This document shows positions 55,475-64,000 of a stretch of 64,000 bases of DNA, in pieces. A program made the translations under genes and the position numbers. Under the pieces are notes generated by a model. That model did no database searches and was not told the origin of the DNA. It worked only from the letters and a program-made list of their open reading frames with translations. The stretch spans positions 620,001 through 684,000 of the forward strand of contig NZ_VTOU01000001.1 in assembly GCF_008274695.1 (NCBI RefSeq). The letters run 5' to 3'. Position 1 is the stretch's first letter. Every line of letters begins with the position of its first letter. Origin of the DNA: Sphingomonas montanisoli. GTDB taxonomy: Bacteria; Pseudomonadota; Alphaproteobacteria; Sphingomonadales; Sphingomonadaceae.

Positions 55475-56011
55475 TTACTCCGCCGCCTTCGCCACCGCGA
55501 CCAGCGCCGGGCGCAGCAGGCGGTCCTTGATCATGTAGCCGCTCTGCATCTCCTGAACGACGGTGCCGGGCTCGGCGTCGCTGGGCAGTTCGATCATCGC
55601 CTGATGCTTGTTGGGGTCGAGCTTCTCGCCCATCGCCTCGATCTTCGAGATGTCGTTGCGCTGGAAGATGTTGTCGAGTTCCTTGCCCGTCATCTCGATG
55701 CCGGCGATCAGCGACTTGACCCGCTCATCCTCGCGCAGTTCGGCCGGGATCGCGATGATGGCGCGCGACAGATTGTCGGCCACCGACAGGATATCGCGCG
55801 CGAACTTCGTGACGGCATAGGCGGCGGTATCGGCCTTTTCCTTCTCGCCGCGGCGGCGGACATTCTCGGTCTCGGCGCGTGCGTAGAGCACGTCCTGCTT
55901 CAGGCGCACGATCTCGCTTTCGAGCGCGGCGACGGGGCTTTCGGGCGGCGCCTCCGCCTGCTCGACTTCGGGCGTTTCGATGTCGTTCTCGTTGATCGGT
56001 TCTTCGTTCAT
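55475..56011 (-). CDS. grpE: Nucleotide exchange factor GrpE
   Basis: This 178-residue protein starts at ATG 56011. The acidic N-terminus is followed by the long helix (about 28-85), and the C-terminal beta domain carries PNKHQAMIEL and GTVVQEMQSGYMIKDRLLRPALV, the family signature. It releases ADP from DnaK. With dnaK and dnaJ it completes the Hsp70 machine in this window. The long upstream open frame is not needed. Confidence 0.96.
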   Translation of the reverse strand: MNEEPINENDIETPEVEQAEAPPESPVAALESEIVRLKQDVLYARAETENVRRRGEKEKADTAAYAVTKFARDILSVADNLSRAIIAIPAELREDERVKSLIAGIEMTGKELDNIFQRNDISKIEAMGEKLDPNKHQAMIELPSDAEPGTVVQEMQSGYMIKDRLLRPALVAVAKAAE

Positions 56012-56112
56012 GCTCTCGTCCGATGTTCGGTGTCGCGGGCCGATATAGTCAAACGCAGCGCCACGAAAAGATGGCAGTGCGATCTTCGAGCCGCTATCGC
56101 GCCCCCAACCCA

Positions 56113-56184
56113 CCGTTCGTATCGAGCGAAGTCGAGATACGTTGGCGTGTGGAGACGTGTCTCGACTGCGCTCGACACGAACGG
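56113..56184. repeat. Intergenic inverted repeat, family B copy 2
   Basis: CGTTCGTATCGAGCGAAGTCGAGATACG and CGTGTCTCGACTGCGCTCGACACGAACG are near-perfect reverse complements around a short spacer. It lies between the divergent grpE and bioF genes. The same arms occur at 25983-26058. Confidence 0.88.
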
Positions 56185-56196
56185 AAGAAGTAAGAC

Positions 56197-57303
56197 ATGT
56201 CGATCCTCGACGGCCATAAACAAGCGCTCGACGTCCTTGCCCAACGTGCGCGAACCCGCTCGCTGATCGCGCGCAGGGGCGCCGATTTCGCCTCCAACGA
56301 CTATCTCGGCCTGTCGGGATCGCAGGCGCTGCGCGATGCCGTGGCGGCCGCGATCGAGCGCGGGGTGGCGATCGGCGCGGGCGGATCGCGGCTGCTGCGG
56401 GGCAACGATCCCGAGCACGAAGCGCTGGAGGCGGAGGCAGCCGCCTTCTTCGGCAGCGAAGCGTCGTTGTGGTTTTCGAGCGGGTTTGCCGCGAACAGCG
56501 CGATCTTTGCGACGCTGCCTGCCCAACGCGATCTGATCGTCCACGACGCGCTGATCCATGCGAGCGCGCATGAAGGGATGCGCCTGGGCCGCGCCACGAC
56601 CGTTTCGGCGGCCCATAACGATCCGCAGGCCTTCGCCGACGCGATCGGCACATGGCGCGCGGGGGGCGGCAAGGGCCGCGCGTGGATCGCGGTGGAAAGC
56701 CTTTACAGCATGGACGGCGACATCGCGCCGCTCGCCGACCTGGCCGAAATCGCGGCGCGTGAGGACGCCTTCCTCGTCATCGACGAAGCGCATGCCACCG
56801 GCGTGTTCGGCCCCGACGGACGCGGGCTCGCCGCCAATCTGGAGGGCCGCGAGAATGTCGTCACCCTGCGCACCTGCGGCAAGGCGCTGGGCACCGAGGG
56901 CGCTTTGGTCTGTGCGGCGCGGGCCCTGATCGACACCTTGGTCAGCCGCGCGCGCGGCTTCATCTTCTCGACCGCCCCCTCCCCGCTGATGGCCGCAGCG
57001 ACCCGCGCGAGCCTGCACCTGCTCGTCGCCGAACCCGAACGCCGCGCGCAACTCCACGACCTCATCGCCCACGCCGCCACCGTCCTGCCCGCGACCGGCA
57101 GCCAGATCGTGCCCGTCATCATCGGGGACGATGCCCGCACGATGGCGATCGCGGCCGAACTACAGGCCAACGGCTTCGACGTGCGCGGCATCCGCCCGCC
57201 AACGGTGCCGCCCGGCACCTCGCGCCTGCGCATCTCGCTCACCAACAATGTCACGCGCGATCAGGTCAGCGGCCTCGCCGCGCGCATCGAGGAACTGGCA
57301 TGA
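56197..57303 (+). CDS. bioF: 8-amino-7-oxononanoate synthase
   Basis: This 368-residue PLP enzyme has [10 protein letters not shown] (PLP Asp region, about 198) and [12 protein letters not shown] with the Schiff-base lysine (about 229). The start GFAANSAIF stretch fits the family. It joins pimeloyl-CoA/ACP and alanine in the first committed step of biotin synthesis. GAACGGAAGAAG precedes the ATG. It overlaps bioD by four bases (ATGA). Confidence 0.94.
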   Translation: MSILDGHKQALDVLAQRARTRSLIARRGADFASNDYLGLSGSQALRDAVAAAIERGVAIGAGGSRLLRGNDPEHEALEAEAAAFFGSEASLWFSSGFAANSAIFATLPAQRDLIVHDALIHASAHEGMRLGRATTVSAAHNDPQAFADAIGTWRAGGGKGRAWIAVESLYSMDGDIAPLADLAEIAAREDAFLVIDEAHATGVFGPDGRGLAANLEGRENVVTLRTCGKALGTEGALVCAARALIDTLVSRARGFIFSTAPSPLMAAATRASLHLLVAEPERRAQLHDLIAHAATVLPATGSQIVPVIIGDDARTMAIAAELQANGFDVRGIRPPTVPPGTSRLRISLTNNVTRDQVSGLAARIEELA

Positions 57304-57920
57304 CCCTGGTCGTCACCGCGACCGACACTGACGTCGGCAAGACGGTCTTTTCCGCCGCGCTCACCGCCGCGATCGACGGCTGTTACTGGAAACCGGTGCA
57401 GGCGGGGCTCGACGACGGGACGGACAGCGAGCGGGTCGCGCGCCTTTCCGGCCTGCCCGCCGATCGCATCCTGCCCGAAGCCTATCGGCTCAAGACCCCC
57501 GCCTCCCCACATTTCGCCGCCGCCATAGACAATGTCCTGATCGAGCCGGAGGCGTTGACGCCCCCCGCCTGCGACCGCCGCCTCGTCATCGAAGGCGCCG
57601 GTGGCGCTTTGGTACCGCTGACGGGCGGCATCCTCTACGCCGACATCTTCGCGCGCTGGCGCTACGACACGATCATTGTCGCGCGGACCAGCCTGGGCAC
57701 GATCAACCACAGCCTGTTGACGATCGAGGCATTGCGCAACCGCGACGTGCCGATCCTGGGCATCGCCTTCGTCGGCGACGCGAACGAGGATAGCGAAGCG
57801 ACGATCGCCGCGATCGGCCGTGTCAAACGCCTCGGCCGCCTGCCCCACCTGCCCACGCTCGATCCCGCCAGCCTGCGCACCGCCTTCGCCGAGAATTTCC
57901 GTATCGAGGATTTCGGATGA
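57300..57920 (+). CDS. bioD: Dethiobiotin synthetase
   Basis: This 206-residue ATP-dependent enzyme has the P-loop [16 protein letters not shown] at the N-terminus; the usual first Gly of the loop is Ala here. KPVQAG and the following [10 protein letters not shown] stretch (about 97-105) are family motifs. It closes the ureido ring of dethiobiotin from DAPA and CO2. It is the middle gene of bioF-bioD-bioA, overlapping both neighbours by four bases. Confidence 0.92.
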   Translation: MTLVVTATDTDVGKTVFSAALTAAIDGCYWKPVQAGLDDGTDSERVARLSGLPADRILPEAYRLKTPASPHFAAAIDNVLIEPEALTPPACDRRLVIEGAGGALVPLTGGILYADIFARWRYDTIIVARTSLGTINHSLLTIEALRNRDVPILGIAFVGDANEDSEATIAAIGRVKRLGRLPHLPTLDPASLRTAFAENFRIEDFG

Positions 57921-59161
57921 GTTCGCCCATTTGGCACCCCTTCACCCAGCACGGGCTGGGCGAGGAAATCCCGTTGATCGCGCGGACCGAGGGCGCGATC
58001 CTCCACGCTGCCGATGGGCGGCGCTTCGTCGACGCGATCTCGTCCTGGTGGGTGACGACCCACGGCCACCGCCATCCGCGCATCATGGGTGCCATCGCCG
58101 AACAGGCCACCAAGATGGACCAGATCATCTTTGCGGGCTTCACCCACGAACCCGCCGAGCGACTGGCAGCCGGGTTGATCGAGATCATGCCCGCCGAGTT
58201 GGCGCACGTTTTCTATTCGGACAGCGGATCGACCAGCGTCGAAGTCGCGATCAAGATGGCGCTGGGCTATTGGCTCAACCGGGGCGAGCCGCGCCATCGC
58301 ATCGTCGTGATGGAGCATAGCTATCATGGCGACACGGTCGGCACGATGTCGCTGGGCGAGCGCGGGGTCTATAATCGCGCCTATCAGCCTTTGTTGTTCG
58401 ACGTTTCCGCTTTGCCCTTCCCGACCGGGGACGGGCAGGCGACGCTAGATGCGCTGGAGGCGGCGTGCCGGGAGAAGCCCGCCGCGCTGATCGTCGAGCC
58501 TCTGATCCTCGGCGCGGGCGGGATGCTGATCTACACGCCCGCGATCCTTGCCGAGATGCAGGCGATCTGTGCACGGCATGACGTGCTGTTCATCGCCGAC
58601 GAGGTGATGACCGGGTGGGGCCGCACGGGCACGCTGCTGGCCTGCGAACAGGCCGGCGTGGTGCCCGACATCCTCTGTCTGTCGAAGGGGCTGACCGGCG
58701 GCGCCGTGCCACTGGCGGTGACAATGGCGACGTCGGAGATTTTCGAGGCGCATCGATCTGATGATCGCGCGAAGATGTTCTTCCATTCGTCGAGCTATAC
58801 CGCCAACCCGATCGCCTGCGCGGCGGGCCTCGCCAATCTCGGCATCTGGCGCGACGAGCCGGTGCTCGATCGCATCGCCGATCTTGCCGCGCGTCAGGCC
58901 GCGCATCTCGCCGCGCTCGATCACCCCAAGATCGTCAACAGGCGGCGGATCGGCACGATCACCGCAATGGAACTGGCCGGCGACACGCCCGATTATCTGG
59001 ACGGGATCGGCCCGAAACTCGGCGCTTTCTTCCGTGCACGCGGGCTGTTGCTCCGCCCGATGGGCAACACCGTCTATGTGATGCCGCCTTATTGCATCGA
59101 ATCCGACGATCTCGACGCAATCTATGCCGCCATCGCGGCGGCAGCGGACGAAGTCGCTTAA
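57917..59161 (+). CDS. bioA: Adenosylmethionine-8-amino-7-oxononanoate aminotransferase
   Basis: This is a 414-residue class III aminotransferase. The family motifs are [16 protein letters not shown] (about 96-111), the PLP Asp in [13 protein letters not shown] (about 229-241), and the Schiff-base lysine in LSKGLTGG (about 258). It uses SAM as amino donor to make DAPA for biotin. The gene ends the biotin operon; a terminator follows. It overlaps bioD by four bases. Confidence 0.95.
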   Translation: MSSPIWHPFTQHGLGEEIPLIARTEGAILHAADGRRFVDAISSWWVTTHGHRHPRIMGAIAEQATKMDQIIFAGFTHEPAERLAAGLIEIMPAELAHVFYSDSGSTSVEVAIKMALGYWLNRGEPRHRIVVMEHSYHGDTVGTMSLGERGVYNRAYQPLLFDVSALPFPTGDGQATLDALEAACREKPAALIVEPLILGAGGMLIYTPAILAEMQAICARHDVLFIADEVMTGWGRTGTLLACEQAGVVPDILCLSKGLTGGAVPLAVTMATSEIFEAHRSDDRAKMFFHSSSYTANPIACAAGLANLGIWRDEPVLDRIADLAARQAAHLAALDHPKIVNRRRIGTITAMELAGDTPDYLDGIGPKLGAFFRARGLLLRPMGNTVYVMPPYCIESDDLDAIYAAIAAAADEVA

Positions 59162-59165
59162 GCGA

Positions 59166-59191
59166 AAAGGCGGGAGGTGCCTCCCGCCTTT
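59166..59191 (+). terminator. Rho-independent terminator after bioA
   Basis: AAAGGCGGGAGG (59166-59177) and CCTCCCGCCTTT (59180-59191) form a near-perfect hairpin with a small loop, ending in TTT. It closes the biotin operon. Confidence 0.85.
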
Positions 59192-59209
59192 CGATAGCTG
59201 TCACGATGT

Positions 59210-59243
59210 CCGCCGGGCCTTGCCGGAAGTTCAGGCCCGGCGG
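59210..59243. repeat. Inverted repeat downstream of urcA
   Basis: CCGCCGGGCCT (59210-59220) and AGGCCCGGCGG (59233-59243) are perfect reverse complements around a 12-base loop. No T-run follows on either side. It may be a transcript-end hairpin of urcA, which converges on bioA. Confidence 0.5.
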
Positions 59244-59259
59244 TTCGTGAGCATCGGCA

Positions 59260-59562
59260 TCAACGCGATGCCAGCACCACGCCTGCGTGGGTTGCATCCG
59301 TCATCTGCTGGCGAGCGATGCTGACCGTCTTCTGGCGGCACACCGCAGTCACGATCGCAGCTTCGCGGCGGCCGCAGACCTTGTCGGCGGCGCGGTGCAG
59401 GCGGCCCTGCAGTTCGGTGTTGCCCTGCTCGCTGTTCAGGTCGAGGTCGCCATAGGCGACCGTCACGGCGGGTGCGGCGTTCACCGGAGCGGCGAAGGCG
59501 ATGTTCACGGTGGCAGCCGCAACGGCGGCAACGGCGGCGAAGATCTTGTTGGTGGCGTTCAT
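59260..59562 (-). CDS. UrcA family secreted protein
   Basis: This 100-residue protein starts at ATG 59562 (AAAGGGA upstream). The signal peptide ends near ALA/NA-AP. The mature chain has VTVAYGDLDLNSEQG and two cysteines (KVCGRREAAIVTAVCRQK), the UrcA pattern of short periplasmic alphaproteobacterial proteins. The function is not known. It is transcribed opposite the biotin operon. Confidence 0.82.
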   Translation of the reverse strand: MNATNKIFAAVAAVAAATVNIAFAAPVNAAPAVTVAYGDLDLNSEQGNTELQGRLHRAADKVCGRREAAIVTAVCRQKTVSIARQQMTDATHAGVVLASR

Positions 59563-59838
59563 TCTAAGTCCCTTTCTCAACTGGCGTTTATCGATGCCAG
59601 GTACACTGCAGAGACTGTGCCAGTTATAAAAATCCAATAAAATCAACAAATGACCGACTCGCCGTAGGATTTTTAACGCCACAATTTAGTCTATATTACC
59701 ATAATTCGGTATATTGATCGTTTCGGACCCGAATGATTGTTGAAAGCTTCCGATCGTTCTGGCAGTTCAGGTTCAGCGTCAGGCAACCTAAGCTTGCGCA
59801 TCTCGTTGTTCGTTCGAATAGCGTTAGGAGAGTTAATC
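59563..59838. other. Divergent region between urcA and the 82 aa protein gene
   Basis: There are 276 bp without a supported gene. It includes an A+T-rich stretch (59690-59725: TAGTCTATATTACCATAATTCGGTATATTG), likely promoter DNA. The AGGAG at 59826-59830 is the ribosome-binding site of the next gene. Confidence 0.4.
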
Positions 59839-60087
59839 GTGAGCCCGACTTCCGTTCCAGAGGACTCAACGCCGCCCTGGCCCGCCAACCCGCTGCCCCA
59901 CACGCTCGACGCGACGACCGTCAAGCCCGCCCCCAAGACCAAGAAGAAGGTCGAAGAGGATGCGAATAAGGGCAAGGCGAACATCAAGAAGATCGCTGGC
60001 GTGGGTGCCGCAGTCGGCATCGGTTCCGCCGCGATCGTCGCCGCCTTGCTCTACACGAACCGCCGCAAGGACGCGGCGAAGGACTAG
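59839..60087 (+). CDS. Small tail-anchored-like protein
   Basis: The start is GTG 59839 with AGGAG eight bases upstream; longer frames lack such a site. The 82-residue product has an acidic/proline-rich N-terminus, a basic middle (KTKKKVEEDANKGKANIKK), one hydrophobic helix near the C-terminus (IAGVGAAVGIGSAAIVAALLY), and a short basic tail (NRRKDAAKD). This suggests a C-terminal membrane anchor. No family is recognised. Confidence 0.6.
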   Translation: MSPTSVPEDSTPPWPANPLPHTLDATTVKPAPKTKKKVEEDANKGKANIKKIAGVGAAVGIGSAAIVAALLYTNRRKDAAKD

Positions 60088-60494
60088 TCTGCGGTTGCCC
60101 ATCCGCACGCAGACGACGTGCGGCGGCAAAGGCCTGGACAGCATCGGCCTGCTCCACAGCAAGCCGAGCTGTTCGATTCAGCGTGAAGCCAGAACAGCGA
60201 TTCGCGGGCCGTCGCGCTGCTTAGGGCGTAAAATGACGCCCTGTTTTGGGACGAATCCGCACCTTACCGGCGCCGCTTTCGTGACGCAGACGCCCGCAAC
60301 TATCTGGCCGAAATACAAAAACAGAGAATCCCGTCGCGCCAAGGCCGACGCGGAAACGCAAACGTTGCGCAAACGGTAGAATGGCTTCAAAAGTACCGCG
60401 CGGTTCGGCGTCGCGTCACGAAGCGTGCTTCAATTGTTCAGTGTCGGGATGGGAGCTGCAGAATGCTGTCTGTGCGGCGTGGTGCTTTTCGCTG
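60088..60494. other. Intergenic region with an isolated terminator hairpin
   Basis: There are about 400 bp without a supported gene. AGGGCGT (60223-60229), loop AAAATG and ACGCCCT (60236-60242), followed by GTTTTG, is a terminator-like hairpin 135 bp downstream of the small membrane-protein gene. The region upstream of it may include a 3' UTR or an unannotated small RNA. Confidence 0.4.
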
Positions 60495-60881
60495 ATGACA
60501 GACTGCGTCGTGCACATCGTCGACGATGACGAGGTCGTCCTCCATTCGGCGGCCTGTCTGGTCGAAGCGGCGGGCTATACGGTGCGCTGCTACACGTCCG
60601 GGCGCCATCTCCTCGATCTCGCTGACCTCTCGGGTGTTATCCTGCTCGACATCGACATGCCCGACCTCGATGGCCTCGCGGTTCAGCGGGCGCTCGCCAG
60701 CCGATTGCCGGCACTGCCGGTGATCTTCCTGACCGGACATGGTGACGACATCATGGAGGCACGCGCGCTTGAGGCTGGCGCGATCGGCTTCATCGCCAAG
60801 CCAGTGCACCAGGAAGTGCTGCTGAACGCCATTGCCGCAGGTTTCGAAGCCGCCCGGCAGGCGCGCCGCAGCCACGCCTGA
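60495..60881 (+). CDS. Stand-alone receiver domain response regulator
   Basis: This 128-residue protein starts at ATG 60495. The receiver has the acidic pocket DDD (9-11), phosphoacceptor in LLDIDMPDLDG (D about 54), and K in AKPVHQE (about 104). The sequence is FixJ-like, but there is no output domain. It may act as a phosphate relay or sink, or bind a partner protein. No histidine kinase is adjacent. It converges with the serine dehydratase gene. Confidence 0.85.
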   Translation: MTDCVVHIVDDDEVVLHSAACLVEAAGYTVRCYTSGRHLLDLADLSGVILLDIDMPDLDGLAVQRALASRLPALPVIFLTGHGDDIMEARALEAGAIGFIAKPVHQEVLLNAIAAGFEAARQARRSHA

Positions 60882-62276
60882 TCAGCATTCGACGACGTTG
60901 ACCGCGAGCCCGCCCAGGCTCGTCTCCTTATATTTGGATCGCATGTCCTCGCCCGTCTGGCGCATCGTTTCGATGACGGCATCCAGGCTGACGATATGGC
61001 GCCCGTCGCCGTGGAGCGCGAGATAGGCGGCGTTGATAGCCTTGATCGCCCCCATCGTGTTGCGCTCTATACAGGGGATCTGGACGAGCCCGCCGATCGG
61101 ATCGCAGGTGAGGCCCAGATTATGCTCCATCCCGATCTCGGCAGCATTTTCGATCTGCGCATTGGTCGCGCCCAGCGCCGCGGCGAGACCGGCGGCCGCC
61201 ATCGAGCAGGCGACGCCCACTTCCCCCTGACACCCCATCTCCGCCGCCGAGATCGACGCGCGCTTCTTGTAGAGGAAGCCGATCGCCGCCGCCGTCGTCA
61301 GGAACAGCCGCGCGCCTGCGCGGGTCGGCGCCGCAGTGAACACCTCATAATATTTGAGAACGGCGGGCAGAACGCCTGCGGCCCCGTTGGTGGGCGCCGT
61401 GACGACGCGGCCCCCCGCCGCATTCTCCTCATTCACCGCCAGCGCCCACAGGCTCACCCATTCGAACACCGCGGACGGATCGCTGCGTGGGCCGCGCGCA
61501 GTCAGACTGGCATGTAGGTCGCGCGCACGGCGCCGCACCTTCAGGCCACCGGGCAATTCCCCCTCCCCGCGCAGGCCACGGTCGATACAGCCGAACATCG
61601 CGGCACGGACGGCGTCTAGAAAGGCGTCGCTCTCCTCCTGCGGTCGCCACGCCAATTCGTTCGCCGCGACGATTTCGCCGATCGACAGGCCAGTCCGATC
61701 GCCCGCCGCCAACAACTCGGCCGCCGACGAAAAAGGGTGGGCCAGCGCGAAATTCACGCGCGGCGCGACGGCGCCTTCCTGCAGGATCGAGCCGCCTCCG
61801 ATCGAGAACCACGTCTGCTCCTCGCTCGCACCGTCGGCATAGGTCGCGGTAAATCGCATCGCATTGGCGTGGCCCGCGAGGAACTCGCCCTTGCGGAACA
61901 GCAGGTCGCTCGCCTCGTCGAAATCGATCGGTCGAACACCACCCAATGTCAGCCTACGCCCGGCGCGGATCGTCGCGATCCTGTCGACGATGCTGTCCGG
62001 GTCGATCGCCTCGGGCGTCTGCCCGGATAGTCCCAGAAGGATCGCGACATCGGTCGAGTGGCCACGTCCCGTGAGCGCAAGCGAGCCGAACAGTTCGCAG
62101 ACCACCCGCACGACATCGCCCTGCTCTACCGCCCATTGCGCGAAGGCAAAGGCGGCGCGCATCGGGCCCACGGTGTGCGAACTCGAAGGGCCTATCCCGA
62201 TCGTGAACAATTCCGTGATGCTGATCGCCCGTTCGACATCGGGGCGTTCGGCAGCTGGTGCGGCATCGGCGATCAT
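60882..62276 (-). CDS. L-serine dehydratase (iron-sulfur type)
   Basis: This 464-residue protein is the single-chain SdaA type. The N-terminal ISITELFTIGIGPSSSHTVGP is the beta-domain serine site. The alpha domain has the cysteines GCQGEVGVACSMA, then HNLGLTCDPIGGLVQIPCIERN, that hold the [4Fe-4S] cluster. It deaminates L-serine to pyruvate. It lies one base away from the receiver gene stop, on the opposite strand. Confidence 0.94.
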   Translation of the reverse strand: MIADAAPAAERPDVERAISITELFTIGIGPSSSHTVGPMRAAFAFAQWAVEQGDVVRVVCELFGSLALTGRGHSTDVAILLGLSGQTPEAIDPDSIVDRIATIRAGRRLTLGGVRPIDFDEASDLLFRKGEFLAGHANAMRFTATYADGASEEQTWFSIGGGSILQEGAVAPRVNFALAHPFSSAAELLAAGDRTGLSIGEIVAANELAWRPQEESDAFLDAVRAAMFGCIDRGLRGEGELPGGLKVRRRARDLHASLTARGPRSDPSAVFEWVSLWALAVNEENAAGGRVVTAPTNGAAGVLPAVLKYYEVFTAAPTRAGARLFLTTAAAIGFLYKKRASISAAEMGCQGEVGVACSMAAAGLAAALGATNAQIENAAEIGMEHNLGLTCDPIGGLVQIPCIERNTMGAIKAINAAYLALHGDGRHIVSLDAVIETMRQTGEDMRSKYKETSLGGLAVNVVEC

Positions 62277-62390
62277 CGCGGCATCATAGGCGCAGATCGG
62301 TCGAAGCTGAACTCCCCGTCAGCAACGGAACAGAAACACTGTTCGCGCCTTCTATCCTTCGACCCTGATCAACGGGGCGGAGGAATTGAA

Positions 62391-62471
62391 ATGCGGTCCA
62401 TTTTCCTTTGGCTTATCGGCGTGCCGATCCCGATCATCCTGCTGCTGGCGTTCTGCACCCACCACCTCTGA
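62391..62471 (+). CDS. 26-residue single-span membrane peptide
   Basis: ATG 62391 has GGAGG eight bases upstream (GGAGGAATTGAAATG), one of the best ribosome-binding sites in the window. The product starts MRSIFLWLIGVPIPIILLLA, one membrane helix, and ends CTHHL. Short peptides with the WLIGVPIPII core are, in my memory, common in alphaproteobacteria. The role is unknown. The gene is too short for usual gene callers. Confidence 0.7.
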   Translation: MRSIFLWLIGVPIPIILLLAFCTHHL

Positions 62472-62488
62472 TCAAACTGCCCCAGAAG

Positions 62489-62576
62489 CACGTCATCCCA
62501 GCGAAAGCTGGGATCTCATGAGGTGAAGCGCCTCGCGCCTCTCCAGAGATCCCAGCGTCCGCTGGGATGACGACAC
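62489..62576. repeat. Intergenic inverted repeat, family E
   Basis: CGTCATCCCAGCGAAAGCTGGGATCTC and AGATCCCAGCGTCCGCTGGGATGACG pair end to end, and each arm is itself a small hairpin (CCCAGC..GCTGGG). It lies between the 26-residue peptide gene and the PEP carboxykinase gene. Confidence 0.85.
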
Positions 62577-62616
62577 CAGGTCTAAGGCGCGGACCGCGAG
62601 ATCCGCGCAGCAGATA

Positions 62617-64000
62617 TCAGCCCAGTCGTGCTTCGAGCGCTTCCTGTTCCGCCCAGATGCCGGGCGAGACGCGATCGCCGAGCTTACGAAGATCGGCCGC
62701 ACTGAGCTTGGCTTCCTCGCGCCAGATCTCGCGATCGACGGTCAGCAGTTCTTCCATCGCACCGGCGGGCATGTCGATGCCGCTCAGGTCGATGCCGTCA
62801 GCGGTAGGCTGTAGACCGATCGGCGTTTCCACCGCATCCGCCGTGCCCTCGGCACGCCCGACGATCCACTTCAGGACGCGCGAATTGTCGCCGAAGCCCG
62901 GCCACAGGAACTTGCCGTTCGCGCCCTTGCGGAACCAGTTGACCAGATAGATCTTCGGCAGCTTGTGCGCGTCGGCGCGTGCGCCGATGCCCAGCCAATG
63001 GCTGAAATAGTCAGCCATGTTGTAGCCGCAGAAGGGCAGCATCGCGAACGGATCGCGGCGCAACTCGCCGATCTTGTTCTCGGCAGCGGCCGTGCCTTCC
63101 GACGCGATGTTGGCGGCCAGATAGACACCATGGCGCCAGTCGAAGCTCTCGGTCACCAGCGGGATCGCCGATGCGCGACGACCGCCGAACAGGATCGCCG
63201 AGATCGGAACGCCGGCAGGATCCGCCCACTCGTCCGCGATCGACGGGCACTGGGCGGCGGGAACAGCGAAGCGAGCGTTCGGGTGTGCCGCCGGGGTGCC
63301 CTTGTCGGGGCTCCAGGCTTCGCCGCGCCAATCGATCAGGTTTTCGGGCGGGGTATCGGTCAGCCCCTCCCACCACACGTCACCATCGGTGGTGATCGCA
63401 GTGTTGGTGTAGATCGTGTTGGCGAACAACGTGTCGACCGCATTCTTGTTGGTCTTCACGCCCGTGCCCGGCGCCACGCCGAAGAAGCCCGCTTCCGGAT
63501 TGATCGCATAGAGGCGGCCATCCGCGCCGAAGCGCATCCAGGCGATATCGTCACCGATCGTCTCGGCCTTCCAGCCGGGGATGGTCGGTTCGAGCATCGC
63601 CATGTTGGTCTTGCCGCACGCGCTGGGGAAGGCCGCCGCGACATAATGGACCGCGCCTTCGGGCGAGGTGAGCTTGAGGATGAGCATATGCTCGGCAAGC
63701 CATCCCTCATCGCGTGCCATCACCGAAGCGATGCGCAGCGCGAAGCACTTCTTGCCCAGCAGTGCGTTGCCACCATAGCCCGAACCATAAGACCAGATTT
63801 CGCGCGATTCCGGGAAATGGACGATCCACTTGTCGGGGTTGCACGGCCACGGCACGTCCTGCTGGCCCGCCGCGAGCGGTGCGCCGACCGAGTGGACGCA
63901 CTTCACGAAGAAGCCGCCCTCGCCCAGCATATCGAGCGCGCCTTTGCCCATGCGCGTCATAACCCGCATGGAAAGCACGACATAGGCGCTGTCGGTCAGC
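62617..64000 (-). CDS. pckG: Phosphoenolpyruvate carboxykinase (GTP), partial
   Basis: The frame is open from the right edge to the stop at 62617, so about the last 460 residues of a protein of roughly 600 are seen. The kinase-1a P-loop is [12 protein letters not shown], the metal and PEP site lies near [14 protein letters not shown], and the GTP-type pattern [14 protein letters not shown] is present. It turns oxaloacetate to phosphoenolpyruvate for gluconeogenesis. The N-terminal part is outside the window. Confidence 0.95.
   Translation of the reverse strand, partial: LTDSAYVVLSMRVMTRMGKGALDMLGEGGFFVKCVHSVGAPLAAGQQDVPWPCNPDKWIVHFPESREIWSYGSGYGGNALLGKKCFALRIASVMARDEGWLAEHMLILKLTSPEGAVHYVAAAFPSACGKTNMAMLEPTIPGWKAETIGDDIAWMRFGADGRLYAINPEAGFFGVAPGTGVKTNKNAVDTLFANTIYTNTAITTDGDVWWEGLTDTPPENLIDWRGEAWSPDKGTPAAHPNARFAVPAAQCPSIADEWADPAGVPISAILFGGRRASAIPLVTESFDWRHGVYLAANIASEGTAAAENKIGELRRDPFAMLPFCGYNMADYFSHWLGIGARADAHKLPKIYLVNWFRKGANGKFLWPGFGDNSRVLKWIVGRAEGTADAVETPIGLQPTADGIDLSGIDMPAGAMEELLTVDREIWREEAKLSAADLRKLGDRVSPGIWAEQEALEARLG

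Noticed and set aside
60882-62276. Serine dehydratase as a two-subunit enzyme
   Set aside because: Both the N-terminal beta-type and C-terminal alpha-type parts are in this one chain.

Overview
The window looks like the chromosome of a sphingomonad (Alphaproteobacteria, Sphingomonadaceae, Sphingomonas-like). GC is high throughout and start codons are often GTG or TTG. The gene content also fits: a PEP-CTERM protein, UrcA, PhaR, CarD, a Suv3-like helicase, DUF465 proteins, a DksA with a degenerate zinc finger, and many long intergenic inverted repeats. The species cannot be read from the window.

Positions 1 to about 6583 are the right part of an integrative element. It is bounded by a large serine recombinase (4666-6525), whose TTG start lies about 60 bp from the junction. 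At the junction a host gene (6578-6823) stops inside its HEMTH zinc-peptidase motif, so the element appears to sit in that gene. Cargo: a two-gene (split or frameshifted) PstI/Eco57I-like adenine methyltransferase running off the left edge, a small DUF6626-like protein, a single-tyrosine HUH Rep-like protein, a tightly coupled DUF6641-DUF3768-59 aa cluster, a PD-(D/E)XK nuclease-like protein behind an 8-bp dyad, and a small protein with a repeated RDRLGR motif. The other end is outside the window.

Positions 6.8-25 kb hold host genes: a PilZ protein, a PEP-CTERM protein, an M23 peptidase, an aldo/keto reductase, an Old Yellow Enzyme homologue, a Baeyer-Villiger-type monooxygenase, a Suv3-like helicase with an S4 protein, ferredoxin and CarD, a two-component pair (OmpR-type regulator plus CHASE2 histidine kinase) followed by a GIN-domain secreted protein, MaoC, GloB, an AMP-forming ligase and tRNA-His. 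Positions 25-41.5 kb hold an Rrf2 regulator, truA-fmt diverging from recR-def, a GT-C-like membrane protein, tRNA-Leu, dapE, small redox and stress genes, the PHA-related group (phaR, a PhaC-like hydrolase, a thiolase), a peroxiredoxin and the Mla-type ABC pair.

Positions 41.5-64 kb hold alr, an MHS-type transporter, an Hsp20 gene with a candidate RpoH promoter and a hairpin over its Shine-Dalgarno site, two DUF465 genes, dksA, a duplicated-domain secreted protein, serS-surE, the chaperone genes dnaJ, dnaK and grpE, a copper chaperone, a sulfotransferase, the bioF-bioD-bioA operon, urcA, a stand-alone receiver, a serine dehydratase, a 26-residue membrane peptide and the 3' part of GTP-type PEP carboxykinase.

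At least five families of long intergenic inverted repeats are scattered through the host part. None was found in the mobile element.
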